Shown here in pieces: positions 1-11,857 of a stretch of 64,000 nucleotides of DNA. Made by a program: the position numbers and the translations under genes. The DNA lies in assembly GCA_016647705.1 (NCBI GenBank), contig CM028333.1, forward strand, positions 21,570,243 through 21,634,242, read 5' to 3'. The notes under the pieces are model-generated. The model searched no databases. It saw only the letters and a program-made list of their open reading frames with translations, and had not been told where the DNA came from. Source of the DNA: Eucommia ulmoides (taxonomy: Eukaryota; Streptophyta; Magnoliopsida; Garryales; Eucommiaceae). Numbering within the stretch: position 1 is the stretch's first letter; each line of letters starts with the position of its first letter.

Positions 1-1178
1 ATAACAAAGTCACCACCTTCTGTTGGGAGTATTGGCGCTAATATTAGTCTATTCTTCAACTCTTGGAAGCTCTGTTCATATTTTTCAGTCCATTCAAATT
101 TAGTTTCCTTACGAGTCAGATGGGTCAATGGGGCAGTTATAACAAAAAATCACTGTACAAATCAGTAATAGTAACTCACCAATCCCAGGAAGTTTCGAAC
201 TTCTGTCAAACGTTTTGGCCTTTCCCCACTGAACAACGGCTTTCAATTTCTTTGGGCTGACTTGAATACTATCACTCAAGATAACATACCCCAAGAATAC
301 AACTCTATCCATCCAAAACTCACATTTACTAAACTTTGCGTACAATTATTTTTTCTCAAAATTTGTAGCACAATTTTGAGATACTCTGCATGTGTTCTTC
401 TTCTTCTTTTTTTTTTTTTTTTAAATTTTGGGATTAAATCAATATATCATCAATGAAAACAATGATAAACTGATCTAAATAAAGTTAGAAGATCCAATTC
501 ATCAGATTCATAATTGCAGCAGGGGTATTTGTCAACCTAAATGGCATAATTAGAAATTCATAATGTTTACACCTTGTACGAAGTGCCGTCTTTAACACAT
601 CACTGTCTCTGACTTTCAACTAATGATATCTTAATCGAAGATCTATTTTGGAAAATACCCTGGCCTTTTGCAACTGATCGAACAAATCATCAATTCTAGG
701 TAACAGCTATTTATTACAAATCGTCACCTTATTCAGATGCCTGTAATCAATGCACATCCTCAGAGTGCCATCATTCTTCCTTACGAATAACACTAGAGCT
801 CCCCTACGGAGAAATACTAGGTCTGATGAACCTGTGGTCTAATAGATCTTACAACTAAATCTTCAGTTCCTTTAGCTCGATAGGTTCCATATGATAGGGT
901 AGAATTGATATAGGAGAAGTTCCTGGAAGTAATTCAATAGTGAATTCAATTTTCCTATCCATTGACAACCCTGACAATTTTTCTGGAAATACATTGGGAT
1001 AATCCCCGACCACTGGGATATTTACCACCTGTACCTCATTCTGACTGGTGTTAATCACATGTGTGAGGTATCCCTAGCATCATTTCTTTAATAATTTCTT
1101 GGCCTCTAGAACTGAAATCAAATTGACAGGGGTAATTATTCTATCTCTCAAAAGCACGAACTTTGACTCATCTTGATT

Positions 1179-1628
1179 TCAAAAGGTAACTTCATTTTTA
1201 AAATAATCGACTGTGGCATGATAGCCGGATAACAAATCCATACCCAGTATTACGTCAAAATTATGAATACTCAGGGTTATTAGATCCACTGACAATTCTC
1301 TATCACCAATATGAAGCAGACTGTTTTTATACACACTATCTATCAACACTAACTCACCTACAGGAATAGAGATAATAATGCCATATGACATAGAAATAGG
1401 AAATTTTCCTACATGCATCATAAAGGTCGCTAAAACAAATGAATGAGTAAAATCGGGATTGATAAGTATACGTGTATCTCTATCATATAAAGACATGATA
1501 CCTATAACCACATCCGAGGTAGCCTGGGCATCCAGTTGAGTAATAGGAAATACACAATCTCGAGTTGGAGGTCTACCGGCTAATCTTTTACCACGCCCCT
1601 GAACACTGCTAGGGCCAACACTGCCCAT
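1179..1628 (-). pseudogene. Gypsy retropepsin-like protease domain fragment
   Basis: This is the longest open piece of the element (149 codons). It carries the protease signature in changed form: LINPDFTHSF stands where families usually have an (I/L)D(S/P)GA(T/S)HSF box, so the catalytic Asp-Ser/Thr-Gly is lost. The later landmarks GDRELSVDL and FDVILGMDLL with HATVDYF are well kept. The domain is recognisable, but the enzyme should be dead. Confidence 0.75.
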
Positions 1629-1639
1629 ACTGCTAGCGA

Positions 1640-1800
1640 AAGGTGTTGGTGTAACAGCAGGTTTCAGACAATATGAAGACGTGTGACCTGGCTCATGACA
1701 ACGAAAATATATTGGACCCGTTATAGGACAGTCTCTAACGAAATAATCTGGTGATCCACATTAGTAGCATACAACTATTCCAGCTCGGCTAAATATCTAG
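1640..1800 (-). other. Paired zinc knuckles of gypsy gag, damaged
   Basis: On the minus strand a CX2CX4(Y)X4C pattern (CGSPDYFVRDC, with a stop inside the first CX2C and Tyr where His is expected) is followed by a second Cys/His cluster (CHEPGHTSSYC). Two such knuckles sit between gag and protease in many plant gypsy elements. Confidence 0.55.
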
Positions 1801-2460
1801 TTCTTACCCTATTCTTACTGGCCAGAACTCTGTCCAGATACATTCGGTCGTCGCTCGAAATATGATTGTTGTGGGCCTTGGACCCTAACCAACTGATCTA
1901 TTATCAGAGCCCGAGGAAGTTGCAGTCGAGGGTCAAATCCTTAGGAGGCGTTGCTTGAATATCTATTAGATGACTCGAACCTATTCTTCTTGTATTGTTC
2001 ACGATTTTGAGTGGCTTTCTGCACATCTTTCTCAATTAATTTCGTCGTGTTCACCAGTTCCGCATAACTTTTGATCTGTTTACCAGTAAACCTTGAACGT
2101 ATTTGTAAATCTAGTCCTTTCTAAAATTTTCTACATCACGATTCCTCAGTCTTCACCAGATGAGGAGAAAATCAGGATAGGGCATCAAATTTGATTTCAT
2201 ATTGCAGAATTGACATTTTCCCCCCGTTTCAGTAATATGAATTCCTCCTCCATCTCGAACTGATAGGATTCAAGGAAATATTTTTCATTAAATACTGCAA
2301 TAAATTGATCTCATGTAATCTCTTTGTTTGGAATTGAAATTAGTCTCTTCATTTCTTCCTACCAGTGTTCGACTTTGCCATTCAGCTGGAAGGTAGCGAG
2401 AGGAACTCGGTTGTCATCAGTAATGCCCAATGCCTCAAATACGTACCCTATATTTCTCAA

Positions 2461-2715
2461 TCAATTTTCAGTATCAATAGGACTCGCAATTCTCGTAAAA
2501 GTCGGGGGGTCCAATTTCTTGAATCTTTTCAGAAGTGCAGCCTTAGGAGTGGCTCTTTCTGTTTGGGCCCTCTGACATTCCATCATCTTTGCCTTATACT
2601 CTATTAGTTGCATAGTAACTTGTAAAATTCGCTCGACTGCATCCAAATTTTCCCACGTCCTACCCCTTTTTCTTTGGGGTATAGAATTCCCACTACTTTC
2701 ATTTTCACGATCCAT
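2461..2715 (-). pseudogene. Gypsy gag N-terminal fragment
   Basis: An 84-codon open stretch begins with ATG at 2715, about 180 bases inside the primer binding site, as expected for gag. It is rich in charged residues (Glu, Arg, Lys) and has the RFKKLDPPTF segment that usually precedes the retrotransposon gag domain in plant gypsy elements. The frame then closes and gag continues in broken pieces to about 1830. Confidence 0.6.
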
Positions 2716-2898
2716 ATTTAAGATTTGAAATGAAATTTAATAAGTGAAAGGGTTAACAATGCAAACAACAGTGCATGATGCAAATGTACTATTTAATCCA
2801 ATAAAATAACTATCAGTGCCGAACCAACCTATCAACACCCTATCTTATGGTCTACTACTGACTAGATAATCTGGCACGTCTACAAAACCTATAACCTA

Positions 2899-2911
2899 AA
2901 TTCTGATACCA
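2899..2911 (-). other. Primer binding site, initiator tRNA-Met type
   Basis: The minus strand reads TGGTATCAGAA just inside the LTR end at 2916, with a few bases between. TGGTATCAGA is the usual plant retrotransposon primer site complementary to initiator tRNA-Met. It fixes the element's orientation and shows that the LTR to the right is the 5' LTR. Confidence 0.75.
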
Positions 2912-2915
2912 AAAC

Positions 2916-4690
2916 TGTCACACCCCACCCCGGGCCCCCAACGCCTGAGGTTGGGCGTGACGTCGACTTGATGTTACCCTACTAACAACATCACATATAT
3001 AAATATGTATTGATGTAGATTTTTTTTTTCCAAAAATATTTACCAACTTCAAAACTCAGAAATACACGTCTCCTAAATATCTATAACAAACTACAATTTT
3101 TTTTTTAACTTTCTACGGTTCACACATGTCCTGCATATCCTCCAAAAACGACACCACCTTCTGACTCTACCTAATGCCAGTAGTGGACCTATCTCTAGCT
3201 GAGGTACCTGAGACCAAATATTTTATCAGTGTACTGTCTTCATAATATGAAAATAATTTATAGATCAAGTATAATTATCAAATACCACTTTTCAAAACAT
3301 AATATACAGATAACCGCACACTGAGCCGAAATAAAACTTGACAGCTATCATCACAATAAAATAAATGCATTTAAATTAACCAATTAGATTATTTTGATAT
3401 ATAATCAAATACCGCAAACATATTTTTCTACTAACCATAGGATCGTTTCACCTCACAATTATGACGGTACCGTAACCTGCACAACTGTGTAATCTAAGGT
3501 TACTATCAGTGTTAGAGCCATTTAATATCTCCAATGGTAGGAGTCAACAAGTGGTATAAACTACCATATCATTAACATATTCAACTCCACCACACTGATA
3601 ATCAATATCATATTCGACTCCACCATATTAATAGTCAACAACAACAACAACAACCACCTACAAGACTTGCCCTCCTGTCAGTTCACAACACAAACATCCT
3701 ACAGGACATGCCCTCTTGTTAAGACCAACAATATCTCGCATGAAATACCCTCCTGTTGGAATCACACTATGGCATATAGATATAATAATAAAAACCACTT
3801 TTCCATAATCAACTTTTTACTTGATTCGTCTAAAAATATAAAATCGTCCATTTTAATAAATCTTTTATTTTTCACAATTTAGTACAAAAATATAATTTGA
3901 TAATTTACATAGAAGACAATATACTTGCCTCTATTTTTGTGCTACTAAATGCACTATTGTTGTACTGTTGAAGTGGTCGACGTTGCTTGTGAACCTAACA
4001 ATGACGGGGCCTAAACTAAAAATTTATTTAAATAAATCTAATATGCAATGTGTGACCCTAAAAATACATTCTTTCCCATTCTCAAATTTTTTATTATATG
4101 AAATTGTTAAACGCCCAATTTCTTAAGTTAATATTAACTGTATAAAAATTGTCATAGCAATTATTACAAAAATTTTCCTTTTAATAATTTAATCTACAGA
4201 AAAATGTTAATTGACTGTCAAAAATATTATTAGTCAATGTAATACTAGAATTATTATTTTATTAAAATTTATAATTTTTATTTTAAATTGTACTCTTCGT
4301 AAATTGGACATATCGATATATACAAATATTCACATTATATTTATCGAACTCACGTATATATATTTTTGACATATAAATATATATGTATACATGCCCGTAT
4401 CGATAGTTCCATAAATTAGACATGATATATATTTTATTTTAGTAATATATATATATAGTCTTGACCGCCATTCACTTTCCCAACTTTTTTTTTCATTGCC
4501 ATACATATGGCTTGGATTTGTTTCCTTCTTTAAGAAGAAAACAAGTCCAGCCACATATTTATTTATTATTTTTTTAATTTATTTATTTACACTAATTATT
4601 CCTCTTGAAATAAAAAAATATTAATTATATCACAAAACTTTTAAAATTATATTTTAAATAACTTAATAATCCCTAAACTTTTAAAAGTCA
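2916..4690 (-). repeat. 5' LTR of the gypsy element (right end uncertain)
   Basis: The plus strand starts TGTCACACCCC, the complement of the GGGGTGTGACA end of the two solo LTRs at 8269-10838 and 20383-23052. Matching landmarks run in reverse order: the chromosomal block GTACTGTCTTC near 3230, GACGGTACCGTAACC near 3465, AGAAGACAATATACTTGCC near 3912, and GAACCTAACAATGACGGGGCC near 3994. Similarity fades after about 4100 and I could not find the terminal CA, so the right boundary is a guess. The family's full LTR is about 2.6 kb, so this copy is shorter or truncated. Confidence 0.65.
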
Positions 4691-4717
4691 AAATTAAAAT
4701 TAACATATTAATCCCTA

Positions 4718-5595
4718 CGGCATGTTTGGTTGCATGGAATCGAGAGAGAAATGGAATTGCATTTCGCCCTTGATTCCTATACCATTGTTTGGTTCTCTAA
4801 TGGAATCACAAAAGTGATTTCATTGGAATGAAAATCAAGGGAATGAGATTTTATTTGAAATGAGATGGAATCAAATCTAACCCAATGAAATTAAAACTAA
4901 AATGACAAAAATGCTCATCGTTGATCCAGCCCAATCTAGAAATTAAAGAACAAAAATATAAATTAAAAAACAGAAAATTGAGAACAGAAACAAAAATTGT
5001 GAATAAAAATATAAAATTAAGAATAAAAATAGAAAATTGAAAACAAAAATAGAAAATTGAGAACAAAAAATTAAGAATAGAAACAGAAAATTGAGAACAA
5101 AAAATTAGATAACGAAAACAAAAAATTGAGAACAAAACTAAAAATTGAGAATAGAAACTGAAAGTTGAGAACAGAAATAGAAAATTAAAGAACTGAAAAT
5201 TGAGAACAGAAACAAAAAATTAAAGAACAGAAAATTGAGAATAAAATATTAGAGAACAAAAAATTGAGAATAGAAACAAAAATTAAAGAACGAAAACTGA
5301 AAATTGAGAACAGAAATAGAAATTAGATAACAGAAACTGAAAATTGAATAGAATAGTAAAATATAATAAAATGAGGGAAGAAATAGAATAGTGAAATATA
5401 ATAAAATTTTATTGTAAGAGGATAATGAGAATTTTATTATATTTTACTATTCTATTACTCCTCTCATTCCATACCAACCAAATAAGTAAATGGAATAATG
5501 ATTCAATTGATAATTCTATTTCATTGCTCCTCTTATTCCATTACTTCTTCCATTCCATTCTACCCTCATTCTATTCTGTCCAACCAAACGAGCCG
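4718..5595. mobile_element. PIF/Harbinger-type MITE
   Basis: Left end CGGCATGTTTGGTTG and right end (read inward) CGGCTCGTTTGGTTG form terminal inverted repeats, flanked by a 3-bp duplication CTA (4715-4717 and 5596-5598). Three-base duplications and G-rich ends containing GTTTGGTT are typical of Harbinger/Tourist elements. Subterminal parts repeat words like GGAATG and CATTCCATT. It has no coding capacity. Confidence 0.75.
4930..5345. repeat. AT-rich minisatellite inside the MITE
   Basis: About 400 bases are made of irregular copies of a 15-22-base unit related to GAACAGAAACAGAAAATTGA. It fills the middle of the Harbinger-type MITE. Long open frames here are low-complexity artefacts. Confidence 0.8.
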
Positions 5596-5734
5596 CTAAA
5601 GTTTTTAAAATCAAACTTTTAAATACCACAATAACCTCTAAATTTTTTAAAGTAAAATCTAAATAGCACAATGAACCTCATTATTTTTCTAAATGTTCTA
5701 AAAGACAACTAGAAATATACGTATGCAAAAATTA

Positions 5735-6790
5735 GGCTTTACAAGGCGCCAAAATGTTGGTACAAGTGATTTGATTCCTTCATAGTTTGCTTCAGTTACA
5801 ACAGACTAAGTTTAGACTATCGTACATATTACAAGAGGTTTGGATAAAATGATTTTATTATTATGTTGTTGTACATGGTCACCATGTTGGTTGTAGGCCC
5901 CAACAAAGATTGTGTCCAAGAATTGAAGGCACACTTAGTTAAGGAGTTCGATATGAAGGACTTGTGACAAACAAACAAGATTTTAGGGATGTAAATTCAC
6001 CGAGACAGAAAAATAGGAAAATTGGCTTTCTTAAAAGAACCACTTCAAGGAAATCTTGCGTCGCTTCAATATGCAAGATTATAAGTCAATTTCTACCCCA
6101 ATTCCTGCCAATCACGAATTATCCTCAAGTATGTGTCCTAGAAGTGAAGCGAAGATGATAGAAATGCCACGAGTACTGTATGCATCAGTAGTGGAAAGCC
6201 TTATGTTCGCTATGATATGTACTAGACCAAATATTGCTCAAGCGGTTTGTACGGTCAATCAGTTTAAGGAGAATCCTGGTAGAGATCATTGGAATGTTAT
6301 TAAGAGGATCCTAAGATACATTAAAGGAACCTCAGATACTGCATTATGTTATGGATGATCAAAATTCATTGTCAGAACCTATGTCGATTTAGATTTTGCA
6401 GGTGGTCTTGATAAAAGAAAATCCGTTACAAGTTGTGTGTTCACACTTGTAGGAGAAATAGTGAGTTGGAGTTGTTGTGGCCTTATCTATAACAGAAGCG
6501 AAATACATTACAGCTACACAAGCTTGCAAGGAAGTAGTTTGGATATAAAAGTTAATGGAAGAACTCAAGCACAAGTAGAAAAAGATTTCCTTGTTTTGTA
6601 ACAGTCACAGTACTTTGTACATCGCAAGGAATCCATAATTTCATTCCAAGACAAACTACATAGGCATTCAATATCATTTTATTCGAGAAATAATGGAATA
6701 ATGAAGTGTGTATATGTAAACGATTCACACCAAACAAAAACTAATAGATGTTATGACAAAGTCAACCAATGTTGACAAGATTATATGGTG
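5735..6790 (+). pseudogene. Truncated Ty1/copia RT-RNase H fragment
   Basis: The C-terminal end of a copia polyprotein can be followed through several stops and frameshifts. RT tail: FDSFIVCFSYNRLS near 5770, a degenerate LLYMVTMLVVG at the YVDD site near 5865, then AHLVKEFDMKDL near 5930. The best open stretch (6056-6358) contains CTRPNIAQAV and HWNVIKRILRYIKGTSD, classic copia pol motifs before RNase H. RNase H follows in pieces (DLDFAGGLDKRKSVTS near 6390). Protease, integrase and gag are missing. Motif style suggests the TNT1/Tork group. It is an old 5'-truncated copy. Confidence 0.85.
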
Positions 6791-6926
6791 TAGATCTTTC
6801 TACGGCCTATTAGAAAAGTGAGTGGCATGAAACTGACAAGTGTAGAAATGATTGAAGGATAACCAAAATGGTGTTTAGTGGAAAAGTTTTTCGGTTAGGT
6901 TGAAAATATAGGTCAAAGATGAGAAT

Positions 6927-7460
6927 TGTTAATATTATCTTGTCTTTTCAATGTATGAACGATGCCTGTACGAGTGTACAGTAGTTTGTTCGTGAATAGT
7001 ACGCAGTTCCACTGCCAATGAATAGTAGAATACGCGTGAATACTAAGTATCGCGTACGTGTGAACAGTCAACGCATTTTCGAATTTTTCATAATATCCAT
7101 TTTGCCCTTTGGAGAGATTATAAATAAAGAGAGATTCAATATAAGTTTTCATCCCAAACTGACATAGAAAAACATAAGTTTCTCCTGAATGATCATCCTT
7201 TGTAATCGTTTCCTAGTTTTTCCTATTTTGTAAAGAGTGATTTGTATTCTCCTATTTTAAGAAATAGTTGTCTTTGTTGATCTCTTTGTTTATAGAAATA
7301 AATTGTAAAGTTCTTGTCAATAGTGAAATCTTTCTCTTCTTGGCCATCAATGTTTTCTTCAAAATTAATTGAGAGTTTTACTACATAAATATTTTATGTC
7401 AATTTATATTTTTCTCAATTCTAATTCTTAACTGTGTGATATTATTTCGACCCATTATTC
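6927..7460 (+). repeat. 3' LTR of the truncated copia element
   Basis: Directly after a purine stretch (GGTCAAAGATGAGAA, 6911-6925) the sequence begins TGTTAATATT, the expected place for the 3' LTR. It contains a TATA-like ATTATAAATAAAGAG near 7105-7125 and T-rich downstream sequence. The right end is not defined because the partner LTR is absent. Confidence 0.5.
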
Positions 7461-8268
7461 CCTAATAATATATAGGTACAAAAGCAATATACAGTGCGAT
7501 AATAGCAAATTCCTATCGGTCAACGATCATAGTCTACTTAGAATCAACCTCTTTATCCTGAGGAGTGCCCTCAACAACAGTCTGTGTGTCGGAGGAAATC
7601 ATTGCCTCTAAAGTTGATACAAGCCGAGAAGAACTGGCCTAAAAAAACGAAAGTATTTGCAGCACCACCCAGACTTCCTGCTCGATCCCCAGCCAGCTTA
7701 GCTCGGAGAGTCCTGATATGGGAAAACTCCTGCTCACAACTGACATAGGTGTGGGAGTCTTAATGAGTCGGATCGGGTCAGTGATTTGAACCGAAATATG
7801 TAAACTTGATGTATTGTTTGGGCCGAGCATGACAGGCCCATCGGGGAAGGGACCTCAGTGGTCCAACATGCAAATTAAACAGCCTCATGAAGAGGTCCAT
7901 CAATGGGCAATCTGAGCCCACGGTAATCAGACCAAATGATGAATTACTTAAACCATGATAATGGTAACTCCTGAGTATGCGAACGTTATAAGCCATCAAC
8001 TGTAACGACCTACTTTTAGTGGAGCATGTTACAGAGATCACTTCCTCGATAAATAGAGATGATCGTGGTTATCTACTATGCTGTTAGGAGAAGATCTCGT
8101 AACGGGTGACCTCACCGATGAAACGACAAAGCTTAACCGCGCCTATATAAGGGGAAGGTATTTTTGTTTATTCTTTGCGATTACTTTGCGCATTTTACCA
8201 TTTTCCATTACCAGATTAACTTATTCTCACGCTGAAAGTTCTTTGGCCGACACCACACTAGTGTCCCC
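7461..8268 (+). repeat. Old Tat/Ogre-like LTR remnant
   Basis: GC-richer than its surroundings and without a usable reading frame. It has a promoter-like CCTATATAAGG at 8142-8152, then a leader ending GGCCGACACCACACTAG just before 8268, the style of plant Tat-lineage LTR 3' ends. The sequence seems to resume as CCCCTTGAGAACTCG after 10840, so the solo LTR at 8269 interrupts it. Left boundary and family are inferred. Confidence 0.4.
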
Positions 8269-10838
8269 TGCAAGACCCTGATTTTTGGTATACGCTCAAT
8301 CTAAGTTGTATTGTAGCACATTTGAAAATAACGGGGTGGACGACGCTACTAATTGTGTGATTTAAAATTTTAGGGGTTAATTCATAATTATTAAAACCTT
8401 AAAATCAGAATTTGGTCTAAAATTTATCTTAACAAAATAAAAGGGGGAAAGGAGAAAGATCGAGAAGCGGTCAGAGAAATGGAAAAAGAGAGAGAGGAAG
8501 GTTTGGCCGACGATGATGGGTTTGGAGTGACGGTGCTGTTCTGGCGTGGGTATGTGTCTGTCGTCGTTGGTGAGTCTGTGTGTGTGTGATGATGTGTATG
8601 CTTGCATGTGTGTATGTTTTCTAGTTCCGCCGTAGGTGTGCCGTTCGGTCTGTTTTGTGTGGGTTTTGATCACCGACGACAGTAACGAAGAGAGAGAGAG
8701 AAGTTCCGGTGTGTGTGTCTCTGTGATCCGTTGCTGTTCGTCCGTCAGTGAAGTGTGGATGATCGTTCAACGTCGCCGGTAAGTGTGTGTTCCCTGTTTT
8801 CTATTTTGGTTTTCTACTATCGTGTGTGTGTTGCCTCTGTGTGTGTGTCTTTGCCGTCGGTTGTGTGGGTATTGTGATAAGTGTATGTGTCTGAATGATT
8901 GAGTATGTATGTCGTTGGTTTTGGGTGGTAATTGTATGGTCCGACGACAGACAATAGTGAAGGTGGCTGAGTTGGGTGAAACTGGTGGTGTATGTGGGTA
9001 TGGGTGTATGTGTGTGTCGCTGTGTGCATGTGGATGTGTACTGTGTGTGTTGTGTGTGTCGAGACGCTCAGGTGGTGGTGATTGCCGGAATTAGTGAGGA
9101 GAGAGAGAGTGGTCGGTTGGATTTCACAAAACAGAGCAGAAGGGAGGAGGAGTGTCCGCCTAGGCGGTGAGGAAGTTCGCCCCGGCGGAGAGAAGGTAGA
9201 GAATTGGGAATTTAGTCTGTTGCGAGTTCGCCCAGGCGGAAAGACGCTCTCTCAGGCGGTGGACCGTCAGTGTGCAATTCAGAGCAGTGAAGGAGCGTAT
9301 TCGTCTAACTGGTGGGTTTTTCGCTTAGGCGGTGGGAGTAGGAATAGAAATTAAGAAATTTCTAAGAAGATCGACAATCGTTTCGGATGCGGGTAACGTT
9401 TCTCATTAACTTTATGATTGTTAAATGAGTTTTCTAGCCTCAACATGTCGAAATGGCGAAAATCAATAATGAGATCGTTTATATAAAATAAAGTTTATAT
9501 AAATAATGAGACCGTTTATAGTAAACCATAATGTGGCGATATCAGTCCAATAGAAATATTTCATAATAAAATGTAAGGAATGGGAAATTACGGAACCTAG
9601 GGTCTGTATGGCATGATTAGATTATTTGACCTAAAATATTAATTTGGGCCCTATCACTAATAGGTTCGCTGACACCGGAGCACGGTAGAGTATAGTCGGT
9701 AAAGACTTTTGGGAGCGGATCATCAGGTGAGTGTACTGTCTTCTTGCCAAATCTATTTTCATATATATGATGGAAAAAAAGGTGTTTACTTTAAACTGGA
9801 CGAATTTATAACGTACATGGATCAAGCGAATTTGGGTGTTTTGAAAATGTGGATTTCGGTGATTTTAAAAAAGGGTGGAAAAATGATATTTAGATTAAAT
9901 CGATTTTGGAAATAGAGGGTTATGTTCATTGATTTTATTTGCTTCGGCAGAGTGTTGATTATTTATTGAGTTGTAATTTGATGATGATGTTGTTGATTTG
10001 ACGATACCATAGTATTTATCTGCTTCAGCAGAGCGTTGATTACCTGTTACGGCAGAACATTGTTATGTCTTGCCAATGGGCGTCTGGTAGACGTTTATTG
10101 ATATTATGACCTGTTCTGATTGGCGTCCAGGAAAGTAGTTGTTTATTCCGCTAGGAAGACATATTCTAACGGACGGTACGGTACTGTTGTAACTCACAAT
10201 CGTGAGGTTAAAACGATCACTATGGTTAGCCAGTGAGTGGTGTGGTGTTTTGAGATGTGGTGTTTTACTTATATTTGTGATTTATTATATATGGTGATTG
10301 ATATTATTTTATACCGGAGGGGTTTTGAATGGAACTTATATATATTGATTTATTTCCACTACTTTTATTATGATGGGGTACTTATATAATGGTGATTTTT
10401 ATTAGACATGTGCTGTTTGCATACTTATGCTTGATTCATTTAAATATTGTATTATTTATAATGTATTATTATTTTAAAATATTTTTATCAAGAAGACAGT
10501 ACACTCGCAGGTGTTGTAGATAAGCGTCTTGTCCTCTACTGGCAATAGGTCGGATCCGGAGGTGCGGTAGGGAAGGAGTTTCTTGAGGGTATTAGTTGAG
10601 GCGAATTAAATGAGAGGTTTTGGGTTTTGTATCTTGGATGTTATTGAGAATTTTTATAGGGACAAGAGTGTCCCCGAGTTTAGAATATATATATATATAT
10701 ATATATATGTTTGGTTGGCTTTTGAGATGATATATTTTATGCAAGTATGTAGTCGTTTATAGTGTTTGTCTTTCAGATGAGGTCGTGTCGACGTTATGCT
10801 GGCCCTATAGTGACGGGTGTCCAGGGTAGGGTGTGACA
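8269..10838 (+). mobile_element. Solo long LTR of the gypsy family (copy 1)
   Basis: Starts TGCAAGACCC and ends GGGTGTGACA, with no internal region or second LTR. Blocks shared with copy 2 (20383-23052) in the same order: a GT-rich segment (8570-9060), GGGCCCTATCACTAATAGGTTCGC, GTGAGTGTACTGTCTTCTT, a GGTACGGTACTGTTGTAACTC block near 10170, ACACTCGCAGGTG near 10505, and the GTCGACG/GCCGGCCCTA-type end. Flanks are TCCCC (8264-8268) and TTCCC (10839-10843), a near-match to a 5-bp duplication. Solo LTRs arise by LTR-LTR recombination. Confidence 0.78.
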
Positions 10839-11500
10839 TTCCCCTTGAGAACTCGATGGTTTTGCAAGTTAGAGGAAGAAGGTAAAGGGATTTTTAACAC
10901 GTGAGAAATTGATTGCACGTGCTGAGAATTCTTGGCAACATCAAGTCCCTCTCTCAACTAGAAGATTCTCCCTCTCAACCCTCAGAGATTCTCTCTCCTC
11001 TTGGAGGTGCTCGTTCTATTTTTATAAGCAATTTTTCCGTTTCGACTTATGTGATGTGTTGGATAATTATATCAAGAGATCTATGACAACAAAGAGGAAA
11101 GAAGAATATATACTAATCGTAAATGCTTACAATGTAAAAGGTATCCAAAAGAGATAAAAGCATGATAAGTTGTCGAAGGATTGACAAAGCACATATAAAT
11201 GTGTTAGCTTTTCTGGTCACGCTAGAAAAGGATTATTTATAATTTGACCCCTTAAACTATGGATCAATTTTTACTTTGGTCTATTAAACGCCCACGATTA
11301 AGTTGATCATTTGTTCCTCCCCTTAGCAAAGGTAAAAAAAAATGTTTCACAATTACACAAATTGATAGTTGAATGAAAAATTTGATATTTTAGAGCCCAA
11401 AGTGAAAATTTATCCATATTTTAGGGGACAAAAATGTAATTTAATGACTTGAGTAACAAGTTCATTCGTAAGAAAGGTAAGCACGATGAACGAAGAATCT
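10839..11500. other. Spacer, no gene recognised
   Basis: Starts with the likely continuation of the interrupted old LTR (CCCCTTGAGAACTCG). A pyrimidine-rich stretch with CTCTCAAC repeats lies near 10940-11010, then AT-rich sequence leads to the small gene downstream. I see no supported gene. Confidence 0.4.
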
Positions 11501-11581
11501 TAATTTAAAATGAGACGCAACGACTCATATAATTCTTCTTTCCCATTTTCTCTTTTGCAAGGATTGAACCCTAGAAGCCAT

Positions 11582-11857
11582 ATGGACGTCCAAGATAAGC
11601 TTTTGCAGCACAAAAATGGAGTTTTTGCGACGATAATTGTGTCGCTAACAGTAGTGTTTTTCTTTCTCCTGTCCCCTAGTTTCGCCACCGTTCTCTCCTA
11701 CTTTTGGCCTCTCTTTCTCTCAACAACTCTACTCCTGGTGGCAATGATCGTGTTTGGATATATGTCGCCGTTTGCCGTCGAATTTAACGGCGAGAGAGCA
11801 GGACAAGGGATCTTAGATTATGTCGCCGGTCATCCTGAAATGTTGGAAGATTTCTGA
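11582..11857 (+). CDS. Small two-helix membrane protein, plant-specific family
   Basis: A 91-residue protein beginning MDVQDKLLQHKNGVFAT. An upstream in-frame ATG at 11510 would add 24 residues (RRNDSYNSSF and so on) that look unlike the rest, so I prefer the internal ATG, where the conserved-looking part starts. Two hydrophobic segments, about residues 14-33 and 38-60, suggest a hairpin in a membrane, with an acidic C-terminus (GQGILDYVAGHPEMLEDF). Proteins of this length and pattern are annotated in plants only as uncharacterised transmembrane proteins, so I assign no function. It stands alone as a single exon amid repeats. It is intact, with AT-rich 3' sequence after the stop. Confidence 0.7.
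   Translation: MDVQDKLLQHKNGVFATIIVSLTVVFFFLLSPSFATVLSYFWPLFLSTTLLLVAMIVFGYMSPFAVEFNGERAGQGILDYVAGHPEMLEDF

Larger units (their letters stand above)
1..2715 (-). pseudogene. Decayed Ty3/gypsy gag-protease-RT polyprotein
   Basis: Read on the minus strand the order is gag (2715 to about 1830), zinc knuckles (about 1800-1660), aspartic protease (1628-1179) and reverse transcriptase (1058 to the window edge), the Ty3/gypsy order. RT landmarks are FPEKLSGL and the PGTSPIS stretch near 1000-900, a FIDDI catalytic box at about 445-460, and KFSKCEFW with VVFLGYV near 330-290. Stop codons and frameshifts break the frame many times, so no working polyprotein is encoded. RNase H and integrase would lie left of position 1. 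The long LTR and tRNA-Met primer site suggest the Tekay/Del chromovirus group, which is inference. Confidence 0.88.

Noticed and set aside
4851-5135. Minus-strand 94-codon Phe-rich frame resembling a membrane protein
   Set aside because: Pure translation of the AT minisatellite in the MITE.
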